Positions 1 through 6,310 of a stretch of DNA of 21,683 nucleotides are shown here, in pieces. The notes beneath the pieces are model-generated. The model was not told the origin of the DNA and did no database searches. It saw nothing but the letters and a program-made list of their open reading frames with translations. The position numbers and the translations under genes were made by a program. Each line of letters opens with the position of its first letter. The stretch's first letter is position 1. This stretch comes from CAIPFQ01 sp035480615 (GTDB lineage: Bacteria > Chlamydiota > Chlamydiia > Chlamydiales > SM23-39): NCBI GenBank assembly GCA_035480615.1, contig DATIHO010000122.1:1-21683 (forward strand). The letters are read 5' to 3'.

Positions 1-3
1 ATT

Positions 4-1386
4 TTATTGCGCTGCCATGTCGCCGCTTTGGGTCGCCTTCACTTCAGCAAGAAGCAGCATGGCTTGTTCATGCTTTTGGTCAGCTGCTTTTATGAGCCAC
101 GCTTCAGCGTTCTGCTTTGATGGAAACAGTCCCCATTTCCCTTCTAAATAGGCCACTCCCATTTTGTATTGGGCGTTCGCATTCCCACGCGCCGCGGCAA
201 GGTTGTAGTAGTAGAGAGCTGCCTTTAAGCAGAGGGCCGACTGTGGAGAGTGATCTACCACGCTATTCTCATATAATTGTCCCACTATGAATGCTGCATC
301 GGCATGTTGTTGGTCTGCTGCCTTCCGGAACCAACGGGATGCGTCCTTGTCTGATGGGGTAGTTTCGCCTGTTCCCTCTAATAAATAGGCTATCCCCATT
401 TTATATTGGGCGTCCGCATTTCCACGCTCCGCGGCAAGGTTGTAGTAGTAGAGAGCCTTCTCTGGGGATGGATCGATTCCTAGACGACCAAATTCATAAG
501 CATCCCCCATCCTAAATGCCGCATAAGCACAATCTTGAGCTGCCGCACGTTCAAACCACTTTTGAGCATCCTCATTGTTCAATCCATGAATATTATGCAT
601 GCTCCAATAAGCCATGGACAGCTCGGCGTCAGGATCGCCTTCCAAAGCATGCTTTTCCGTGTACTCCACCATTTCTGCAACTTGATCGTCTTCCAGGGAA
701 ATGGGGTCCTCCTCAATGGTTCCGTCGCTTTTAAATGCACAAATCATATTCTTGTAATTAATATCAAAAGAGCGTATCCCGAAAGAGGTTATATCGGGCG
801 TTTTAACTAAACAAGTCTTGAGGAAGACCATTTTCTTAGTCGGCGCAAAAACTGTGCGCTGGGCAACCTTGGCAATTTTTTGAGCCAGGTTTCCCGCTTT
901 CACGTGTTGTCCTGTATTACAAGCGACAAGAATAATCTTCGCATCCGGCTCTAGATGGAAAAAGTCTTCTTTAGTTACATTTTCTTGATAGAGTGTTGGG
1001 TCTGGAGAATTGGGATTTCCCCCCACCCGGTTCTCTTTTCCCATTTTTATGGAATGAGGAGTCCCATGTCCTATGATAATTAATAGGTGAGCCTTTTGTC
1101 CCATCTCCTTTTCCACCTCCGCAAGCTTGTGATCAATACCCCCTTTTTGGTTTAGTGTCCTTATTGCCACTCTGTTGGTTGTCCCAATTTGTAGGGCCAT
1201 CGATTGGATCGGATGCCAACTCATGGGAGCATTAGGCTCCTTTTTCACCGTAGCTGCCGCAGCATCTTCTGCTATTAAAAAAACGGCAACCGGCGCACCC
1301 CCCCCATGTTTAGCATTGCTTTGCTGAAGCTCACTATAAAAGTAATCAGAAAATGGTAGGTTATCTATTTGTTCGTATATAGACAT
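4..1386 (-). CDS. Caspase/CHAT-like protease domain with Sel1 repeats
   Basis: 460 aa, ATG start, with only a weak GGAA upstream. The N-terminal ~220 residues look like a clan CD (caspase/CHAT-type) fold. A strand-like LLIIIGHG carries His107, and IILVACNTG carries Cys156, each after a hydrophobic strand, as in the His/Cys dyad of that clan. From about residue 245 to 445 there are Sel1-type helical repeats. Repeated signatures are WFERAAAQ, YYYNLAAERGNADAQYKMG, WFRKAADQQHADAA, YYYNLAAARGNANAQYKMG and WLIKAADQKHEQA. Two of the repeats are nearly identical, which suggests recent internal duplication. Sel1 arrays bind partner proteins and are common in proteins that intracellular bacteria aim at hosts. 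I infer a cysteine protease or pseudoprotease coupled to a protein-binding scaffold. No signal peptide or membrane segment is visible. Protease activity is unproven; the Sel1 call is the firmer one. Confidence 0.75.
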   Translation of the reverse strand: MSIYEQIDNLPFSDYFYSELQQSNAKHGGGAPVAVFLIAEDAAAATVKKEPNAPMSWHPIQSMALQIGTTNRVAIRTLNQKGGIDHKLAEVEKEMGQKAHLLIIIGHGTPHSIKMGKENRVGGNPNSPDPTLYQENVTKEDFFHLEPDAKIILVACNTGQHVKAGNLAQKIAKVAQRTVFAPTKKMVFLKTCLVKTPDITSFGIRSFDINYKNMICAFKSDGTIEEDPISLEDDQVAEMVEYTEKHALEGDPDAELSMAYWSMHNIHGLNNEDAQKWFERAAAQDCAYAAFRMGDAYEFGRLGIDPSPEKALYYYNLAAERGNADAQYKMGIAYLLEGTGETTPSDKDASRWFRKAADQQHADAAFIVGQLYENSVVDHSPQSALCLKAALYYYNLAAARGNANAQYKMGVAYLEGKWGLFPSKQNAEAWLIKAADQKHEQAMLLLAEVKATQSGDMAAQ

Positions 1387-1515
1387 ACATTAATTCCAAA
1401 TATTAAATTTTTTTTATATAATCTAATTATAATATAATATTAATTATAATGTATTATGTGATTAATTTAATATAAAAAATTTAATTTCTGGATAAAAAAT
1501 GCTCCGATGTGACAC
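1387..1515 (-). promoter_or_regulatory. AT-rich upstream region of the protease-Sel1 gene
   Basis: This stretch is extremely A+T rich and contains several overlapping TATAAT-like hexamers on the minus strand, reading towards the start at 1386. No clear -35 partner can be chosen, so this is a likely promoter region rather than a mapped promoter. I see no gene in it. Confidence 0.35.
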
Positions 1516-1716
1516 TCAGAAGCTGAGTTTTAAGAGACTGTCTACGAACTTCGGTTTCGTCGAATTTTTGGATTATTTTGGCCGCTTTTTGGTTCTTTTG
1601 CGGGGGTTGTATACGAAGTTTGATACAACCCCCGCAAAAAGAACCAAAAAGCGGCTCAAAAGAACCGAAAAATCGACAGAAACGAAGTTTGTAGACAGTC
1701 TCTAAGACAGTCTCTA
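1516..1716. repeat. 3'-end hairpin repeat, copy A, split by a MITE
   Basis: The left part is TCAGAAGCTGAGTTTTAA at 1516-1533 and the right part is GACAGTCTCTA at 1706-1716. Removing the 169-bp element and one TAA (1534-1705) restores a hairpin repeat (AGAAGCTG, loop, CAG-TCTCT) matching copy B at 3897-3922. The right part carries the TAG stop of the DUF393 gene. The 20 bases 1516-1535 are identical to 3895-3914. Confidence 0.7.
1534..1702. mobile_element. 169-bp hairpin MITE-like element
   Basis: Two ~80-base arms (1534-1612 and 1623-1702) are inverted copies with only scattered mismatches, separated by a 10-base loop. The ends are GAGACTGTC...GACAGTCTC, and both flanks carry a direct TAA, consistent with a 3-bp target duplication. 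TNA-type duplications and GAGxCTGT-like ends recall some IS5-family transposons, but no transposase is present, so it would be moved in trans. A second, more diverged copy starts at 21610. The transcript of either strand would fold into one long hairpin, so it may also end transcription. Confidence 0.75.
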
Positions 1717-2115
1717 AGGCAAGAAGCGTTCTTCGGGTCCGATCTGGTCAGGAATTTTCAACTTGAATTGATGACGGTGCGCGAGCACCCAATTGTATAA
1801 AAGATCGCCCATCCAGTTCGGTAAAAAAAAGAAGATCCCAAGTAGCCGCCATCCATTCCCGATCAGCCAATAAATGCGCAAAATTGCATGGGAACGGACC
1901 CAAAAGCGGCGTGCCGTCGATTCATAATTTTCCGCAACGATGATGCTATTGAGTTTCAATAACTCTTTTTGAGGGCCTGTAAGGATCGTTTGCGCGGTTT
2001 GACCTCGAAGAGGGGCGAAACGGAATTGTTTTTTTTCATCGATCTCGATGATATGGCGGACCGCTTTATGGCAAAGAGGACATTCATCATCAAAAAACAC
2101 GACATGCTCATTCAA
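1714..2115 (-). CDS. DUF393 / DCC-family thiol-disulfide oxidoreductase-like protein
   Basis: 133 aa. The N-terminus VVFFDDECPLCHKAV carries the Asp-x-x-Cys-x-x-Cys signature of the DUF393 (DCC) family, small proteins with a thioredoxin-like redox motif whose substrates are mostly unknown. A weakly hydrophobic segment follows at about 88-110. The start is TTG: GGAGGT lies five bases upstream (2121-2126) and no better ATG exists in frame before the motif. The first 8 bases overlap the end of dnaG, so it is the last, translationally coupled gene of glyQS-dnaG-DUF393. Its TAG stop is formed by repeat sequence: without the MITE insertion it would still stop or end very close to the same residue, so the protein is probably intact. 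Confidence 0.8.
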   Translation of the reverse strand: MNEHVVFFDDECPLCHKAVRHIIEIDEKKQFRFAPLRGQTAQTILTGPQKELLKLNSIIVAENYESTARRFWVRSHAILRIYWLIGNGWRLLGIFFFLPNWMGDLLYNWVLAHRHQFKLKIPDQIGPEERFLP

Positions 2116-3877
2116 TTTTTACCTCCGGACGCATTCTTTTCAGTTCATCGAATTTTTTAGCAAGTTCAAGAACTTGAGACTCGCTGCTGCTCCCACTATA
2201 GATTTTCAGTTTGATCTCCTCGCGCATCTGCATCCAATGCCTTTCAAGAACTCTTTGAATGGTTTCAGTAAAGCAGGGAACTGCCCTTTCCCTATTTACT
2301 TTTTTTTGCAGCACTTCCGCTAAAAAAAGTTGCTGCTCGGCCTGTTCCAGGTCAATTGCTAAAGACAGAAGGTCGCGCGGCTTGCTCCCCCGGGCCGCTT
2401 CCATGTATTTTTCATAAAGGACTCTGGCCGCCACCGTCCGGAAGTGTTCTTCCCGCAGGTTGTTTTCCGCTAATTTTAACAGCTCCGGAACCATTTCCCC
2501 CATTAGCAAAAGCCATCGAAGAAGGTCCGCTTCGAGAATCCGGTCAGGATCAATTTCTGTAAATGTAACGCTGGCAGATTTTTTGATATAAATTTGTGGT
2601 ACGCTTTCAGAAGGGGTCCCAATAATGGCCTCGGGAATCTGGGTTAAACGGGCCAATTTCTTTAAGCTTTCATGGACCATTAAAGGATGGTCCCACTCCC
2701 TGATTTGTTTTGCAATGGTTTGAACAAGCTCGTTTTTCCCGGCAGGAGATTGAATATTGATCGATTTGGACAGACGGTTGACTAAAAAAGTAAGATAATC
2801 AACGGATGCGTCAAGGGTTTTTTGCCACTCCTCTGGTCCTTTTTCTTGCAGCATCACATCCGGATCGTATTTTTCATTCAAGGAGACAACACGCGCTTCA
2901 ACTCCCTCTTTTTGAAACAGATGGCCGATTTTCATCGATGCCTCTTGTCCCGCGTTGTCGCCATCGAGCGCTAAAAAGACCTCTCTAACGCCAAGATGGA
3001 TGAGTTCTTTGGCCATCTCTTCGCCAAAGGCGGTCCCCTGCCCTGCCACCGTCCAGTCAAATCCCGAATGAATCAGTCGCAAAGCATCAATTTGTCCCTC
3101 TACAATCAGCGCACGCCTCTCTTTTGCGATCCTTTTTCTTGAATAGCTTAACCCGAAAAGAATTTTTGATTTTTTAAAAAGGGCCGTTTCCGGCGAATTG
3201 ACATACTTGCCCCCAAATGTTTCCGCTTTGTATTTGCGAGCTGAAAACCCAATTACGGAGCCGATCGCATCGCGGATAGGGATAGTGATCCGATCGGAAA
3301 AAAAAGGGCGTCCCTTTGCATAAAGGCCGGCTTCTTCCAACACCGCATTCGAAATTTTTGCCTTCGACATTGCTGTTAAAAAAAATTGAGGAGACTTAGG
3401 TGCCAGGCCGAATTCAAATGTATGGATAAAATCCAAATCGATTCCCCGGTTATAAAGATAATCGAGAGCCGCATGTCCTTCCAAAGTGTGAAGCAGATAA
3501 AATTGAAAAAATTGAGACGCGTATTCCACGGCTTCTTTTAAAAGGGCTTTCGAAGATCCTTTTGGTTTCTGATCTCCCTGGGCAAATTCAAGAGAGACAT
3601 GGAAACGCTGGGCTAAATTTTCTACCGACTCGATAAAGCTCATTTTCAGATGCGTCATCAAAAATTGGATGGCGTCTCCATGCGCTCCGCATCCGAAACA
3701 GTGATAATGATTATTCCCTTTCTGAATGACAAATGATGGGGTCTTTTCATCATGAAAAGGGCATAACGCTTTATAAGATGCGCCGGATCTTTGCAGTTTT
3801 AAATAAGGATTTAAAACCTCAATGAGATCAATCCGGCTGCGAAGCAACTCTAAACTTTCTCGAGTAAACGTTTCCAT
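2108..3877 (-). CDS. dnaG: DNA primase
   Basis: 589 aa from the ATG at 3877, close to the usual bacterial length. It makes RNA primers for replication at the fork. Order of domains: CHC2 zinc finger with Cys39, His42, Cys60 and Cys63; catalytic core; TOPRIM with Glu260 in LIVEGQID and the DGD triad at 305-307; then a helical C-terminal region that would contact the DnaB helicase. The open frame runs upstream to 4105 inside glyQS, but those 76 residues have no primase character, and family members begin about 35 residues before the zinc finger, so 3877 is chosen. No clear Shine-Dalgarno precedes it. It lies 31 bases after glyQS and overlaps the DUF393 gene by 8 bases. Confidence 0.95.
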   Translation of the reverse strand: METFTRESLELLRSRIDLIEVLNPYLKLQRSGASYKALCPFHDEKTPSFVIQKGNNHYHCFGCGAHGDAIQFLMTHLKMSFIESVENLAQRFHVSLEFAQGDQKPKGSSKALLKEAVEYASQFFQFYLLHTLEGHAALDYLYNRGIDLDFIHTFEFGLAPKSPQFFLTAMSKAKISNAVLEEAGLYAKGRPFFSDRITIPIRDAIGSVIGFSARKYKAETFGGKYVNSPETALFKKSKILFGLSYSRKRIAKERRALIVEGQIDALRLIHSGFDWTVAGQGTAFGEEMAKELIHLGVREVFLALDGDNAGQEASMKIGHLFQKEGVEARVVSLNEKYDPDVMLQEKGPEEWQKTLDASVDYLTFLVNRLSKSINIQSPAGKNELVQTIAKQIREWDHPLMVHESLKKLARLTQIPEAIIGTPSESVPQIYIKKSASVTFTEIDPDRILEADLLRWLLLMGEMVPELLKLAENNLREEHFRTVAARVLYEKYMEAARGSKPRDLLSLAIDLEQAEQQLFLAEVLQKKVNRERAVPCFTETIQRVLERHWMQMREEIKLKIYSGSSSESQVLELAKKFDELKRMRPEVKIE

Positions 3878-3896
3878 GCCGCTACGCAAGTTTATC

Positions 3897-3922
3897 AGAA
3901 GCTGAGTTTTAAGACAGCTTCT
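3897..3922. repeat. 3'-end hairpin repeat, copy B, over the glyQS stop
   Basis: Perfect 8-base inverted arms AGAAGCTG (3897-3904) and CAGCTTCT (3915-3922) with a 10-base loop holding the TAA stop of glyQS. The arms and loop match the split repeat at 1516-1716 and resemble that at 10117-10142. There is no U-run after it on the minus strand, so a classical terminator is doubtful. Confidence 0.7.
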
Positions 3923-5303
3923 CAGACAATGTGGAGACGAGCTGATCGATGGGCAAGCGGATTTGGCGCATGGAATCGCGCTCGCGCAAGGTGACCGTAT
4001 TGTTTGTTTCCATGCTTTCAAAATCGATCGTAATGCAAAAAGGGGTGCCAAGCTCATCTTGGCGGCGATACCGTTTCCCAATTGCCCCCGATTCGTCATA
4101 TTCACAAACCCAAAACTTTTGCAGGAGAGTAAATACGGAGCGGGCCTTTTCAGTAAGCGGCTCTTTTTTCATCAAGGGAAACACTGCGACTTTTACCGGT
4201 GCGATCCGGGGAGCGAGATGCAATACGGTGCGCGTCTCTCCATTTGCCAGCCGCTCTTCATCATAAGCGTCGCAAAGAAGGGCCAAGAGTGTCCGTTCCA
4301 CTCCAAAAGTCGGCTCGATGACATGAGGCACGAATTTTTCCCGCGTCTCGGGATCTGTATATTCAATCGGATGGCCTGATGTTTCAGCATGCCGTTTCAG
4401 ATCGAAATCAGTTCTGTAAGCCAAACCGTATAATTCCGATGTCCCAAAGGGAAAGTCATAAACGATATCTACCGTTCGTTTTGAATAGTGGGAAAGCTGC
4501 TCTTTTGGATGCTCTTTAACATGCAGGCGGGCAGGGTTCAATCCGATCAGATTGCACCAATTTTGCATGGAAGAGAGCCATTCGGCAAAAGCCGGCTCCC
4601 ATTCAGATTCGCGGATGAAATATTCGATTTCCATTTGTTCGAATTCAATCACGCGGAAAATAAAATTCCCGGGTGTAATTTCATTGCGGAAGGCTTTCCC
4701 GATTTGAGCGATTCCAAAAGGGACGCGTAAGCGGATAGTGTTAACGATATTTTTGAAATCCAGAAAAATGGCTTGAGCGGTCTCCGGGCGCAAATAAGCC
4801 ACGTCGTCATCTCCATTCGCTCCTGTTTTGCTCATGCGGGTATGGAACATCAGGTTGAAATTTCTCGCATCGGTGAAATCGGAGGCGCCGCATTTGGGGC
4901 ATTTGATTTTTGCCTTTCGGACGATTTCGTTCATTTGTTGAACAGTGAGCCCGTCTGCGTTTTGATGAAGCAGCTCTTCAATCAGATGATCGCATCGAAA
5001 ACGGCTTTTACAACTCTTGCAATCAATTAAAGCGTCATTAAAGCCCTCCACATGGCCCGAAGCCTGCCACGTTTTAGGGTGAAGGAGAATGGGGCCGTCC
5101 AGTCCGACAATATCGCGTCTTTCCTGGATAAAGACCTTCCACCATAAATCTTTGACATTTTTTTTGAGTGCAGCGCCATAAGGTCCAAAAGAATAGGTAT
5201 TTGCAAAGCCTCCGTAGATTTCGGAACCGGGATAAACAAACCCTCGTCTTTTACATAAAGAGACGATGGGTTTCAAAGAATCTTGTGAACAGGGCGCTGT
5301 CAT
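3909..5303 (-). CDS. glyQS: Glycyl-tRNA synthetase, homodimeric (alpha2) class II type
   Basis: 464 aa. It charges tRNA-Gly with glycine. The signatures are those of the single-chain alpha2 enzyme: CKRRGFVYPGSEIYGG near the N-terminus, LRPETAQ (171-177), motif 2 around FRNEITP (205-211), motif 3 GVERTL (334-339), and an HGTP_anticodon-type domain from about 365 to the end. An insertion carries cysteine pairs (Cys95/98/104 and Cys135/138) that could hold zinc. The ATG at 5303 is preferred over a TTG at 5339: family proteins begin just before this point, and a promoter -10 box lies between the two. It is the first gene of an operon with dnaG and the DUF393 gene. Chlamydiaceae, as I recall, have the unrelated fused alpha-beta GlyRS near dnaG instead. 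Confidence 0.93.
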   Translation of the reverse strand: MTAPCSQDSLKPIVSLCKRRGFVYPGSEIYGGFANTYSFGPYGAALKKNVKDLWWKVFIQERRDIVGLDGPILLHPKTWQASGHVEGFNDALIDCKSCKSRFRCDHLIEELLHQNADGLTVQQMNEIVRKAKIKCPKCGASDFTDARNFNLMFHTRMSKTGANGDDDVAYLRPETAQAIFLDFKNIVNTIRLRVPFGIAQIGKAFRNEITPGNFIFRVIEFEQMEIEYFIRESEWEPAFAEWLSSMQNWCNLIGLNPARLHVKEHPKEQLSHYSKRTVDIVYDFPFGTSELYGLAYRTDFDLKRHAETSGHPIEYTDPETREKFVPHVIEPTFGVERTLLALLCDAYDEERLANGETRTVLHLAPRIAPVKVAVFPLMKKEPLTEKARSVFTLLQKFWVCEYDESGAIGKRYRRQDELGTPFCITIDFESMETNNTVTLRERDSMRQIRLPIDQLVSTLSEKLS

Positions 5304-5309
5304 AAGTTG

Positions 5310-5339
5310 ATTATAATGGACAACACTCAAGTGACGCAA
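5310..5339 (-). promoter_or_regulatory. Candidate sigma-66/70 promoter for glyQS
   Basis: On the minus strand there is a perfect -10 TATAAT (5310-5315) and a -35-like TTGCGT (5334-5339) separated by 18 bases. Transcription would begin about at the ATG (5301-5303), which would make the mRNA leaderless. No Shine-Dalgarno precedes that ATG, in agreement. Confidence 0.45.
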
Positions 5340-5364
5340 GATTTTCGATCAAAAATTGGGGATC

Positions 5365-5387
5365 TGTATACCCAAAATGATTCAAAA
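5365..5387 (+). repeat. Intergenic repeat R2, copy 1
   Basis: A 23-base sequence, TGTATACCCAAAATGATTCA followed by AAA, matches 21558-21580 at 21 of 23 positions. It lies in the AT-rich gap between divergent glyQS and the RING gene. Further on, at 5444-5454, AGACTGTTAAC occurs, as it also does shortly after the second copy. Confidence 0.65.
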
Positions 5388-5512
5388 GTTTCTAAATAAT
5401 TAAATTGTTAAAAAACACAGTTTAATATAAAATATATTCCAACAGACTGTTAACTGGTTTATTTTTTAATTAATAAATATTTTTAATTACATAGCAAAAA
5501 ATGAGATAAATT

Positions 5513-6286
5513 ATGAGAGTAGAGATTATAACAACAAGTGCGGATGACGTAGCTACGTGTTCCATTTGTTTGGAAGATTGCGAGATTGGAACGAAACAAA
5601 TAAGACATCTCCATGAGAATGGCGGGAAACATAGCTTCCACAGGATTTGCCTTACCCCTTGGCTCGAGCAGCACCAAAGTTGCCCAGTGTGTAAACTGTT
5701 TATGAATCTAAACGATCTGAAATCTCGAACCGAGCTGATTGTGGAAAGGGTCAGCCCATATCTGATTGACGCAGCTTCTCTAGTTTGCGTTGGATTAGCA
5801 GCAAAAGTAGCAGGAGTAGCAGGAGTATTGGGAGCAATAATAGGGGGAATGACAGGAAAAGAAATAGCACGAGAAATAACACGCTTGGAACTAGCAGAAA
5901 TATCAGAGGCGGCAGCAATAGGAACAGCAGTAGCAGGAGCAGCAATAGGAACAGCAGTAGCAGAAGCAGCGGCAGTAGCAGGAGCAGTAGCGGTAGCAGT
6001 AGCAGGGGGAGGGGCGGGAGTAGGAGCAGTAGCAGCGCTAGGAGCAGCAATGGTAGGAACAGCACTAGGAGTAGCAATAGTAGTAGAAGCAGAAGAAGCA
6101 GAAGAAGAAGCAAGAAAATTGGTAGCAAGACCAACAGTAGGAGTAATAGCAGGAGTAGTAGCGGGAGCAGTAACAGGAGCAGTAACAGGAGTAGGAGCAG
6201 CTGTAGCAGGAGCAGCAGCCGCAGCCGTAGTAATTATAACAGCCCAAGTTGCATCCGCGAGAATCGCAGACGCAGAAGCAGAATAA
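5513..6286 (+). CDS. RING-finger protein with long Ala/Gly/Val-rich hydrophobic tail
   Basis: 257 aa, ATG start with a weak GAG upstream. Residues 16-60 form a RING-H2-like finger: Cys16-x2-Cys19, His40-x2-His43-x2-Cys46, PWLEQHQSCPVC with Cys57 and Cys60. The usual third ligand, a Cys two residues before His40, is Gly38; His32, His34 or Cys23 might serve. RING domains recruit ubiquitin-loaded E2 enzymes; bacteria lack ubiquitin, so this suggests an effector acting in the eukaryotic host. Three hydrophobic Ala/Gly/Val stretches follow (about 86-112, 133-191, 207-246) with an acidic EAEEAEEEA break, giving a possible membrane anchor. The tail is written almost entirely with codons ending in A (GCA, GTA, GGA, ATA), unlike its neighbours. 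It is convergent with the sedolisin gene. The antisense poly-Leu frame is a shadow. Confidence 0.8.
   Translation: MRVEIITTSADDVATCSICLEDCEIGTKQIRHLHENGGKHSFHRICLTPWLEQHQSCPVCKLFMNLNDLKSRTELIVERVSPYLIDAASLVCVGLAAKVAGVAGVLGAIIGGMTGKEIAREITRLELAEISEAAAIGTAVAGAAIGTAVAEAAAVAGAVAVAVAGGGAGVGAVAALGAAMVGTALGVAIVVEAEEAEEEARKLVARPTVGVIAGVVAGAVTGAVTGVGAAVAGAAAAAVVIITAQVASARIADAEAE
5797..6237 (+). repeat. Imperfect triplet-repeat low-complexity tract
   Basis: About 440 bases made mostly of GCA, GTA and GGA triplets in the RING gene frame, purine-rich on this strand, with near-duplicate blocks such as GGAACAGCAGTAGCAG (5931-5946 and 5949-5964). It looks like growth by slippage of an NNA-codon sequence encoding the hydrophobic tail. 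Confidence 0.8.
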
Positions 6287-6310
6287 CAGCCTGAGAAATT
6301 ATCTCAAGAT

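Noticed and set aside
1499..1705. 68-aa plus-strand frame
   Set aside because: It lies wholly in the hairpin element, and its translation is the two arms of the inverted repeat read through. No ribosome-binding site.
3878..4105. N-terminal extension of dnaG
   Set aside because: It is antiphase to the conserved glyQS C-terminus and has no primase features.
5751..6134. Poly-leucine minus-strand frame of 127 aa
   Set aside because: Antisense shadow of the GCA/GTA triplet tract in the RING gene; single-residue composition and no start signals.
5785..6294. Ser/Arg/Asn-rich plus-strand frame of 169 aa
   Set aside because: A +1/+2 reading of the same triplet tract; the RING-finger frame has the recognisable domain and the upstream start.
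6292..6306. TGAGA-AATTA-TCTCA between the convergent RING and sedolisin genes as a two-way terminator
   Set aside because: Only five base pairs and no U-run on either side; too weak to list.
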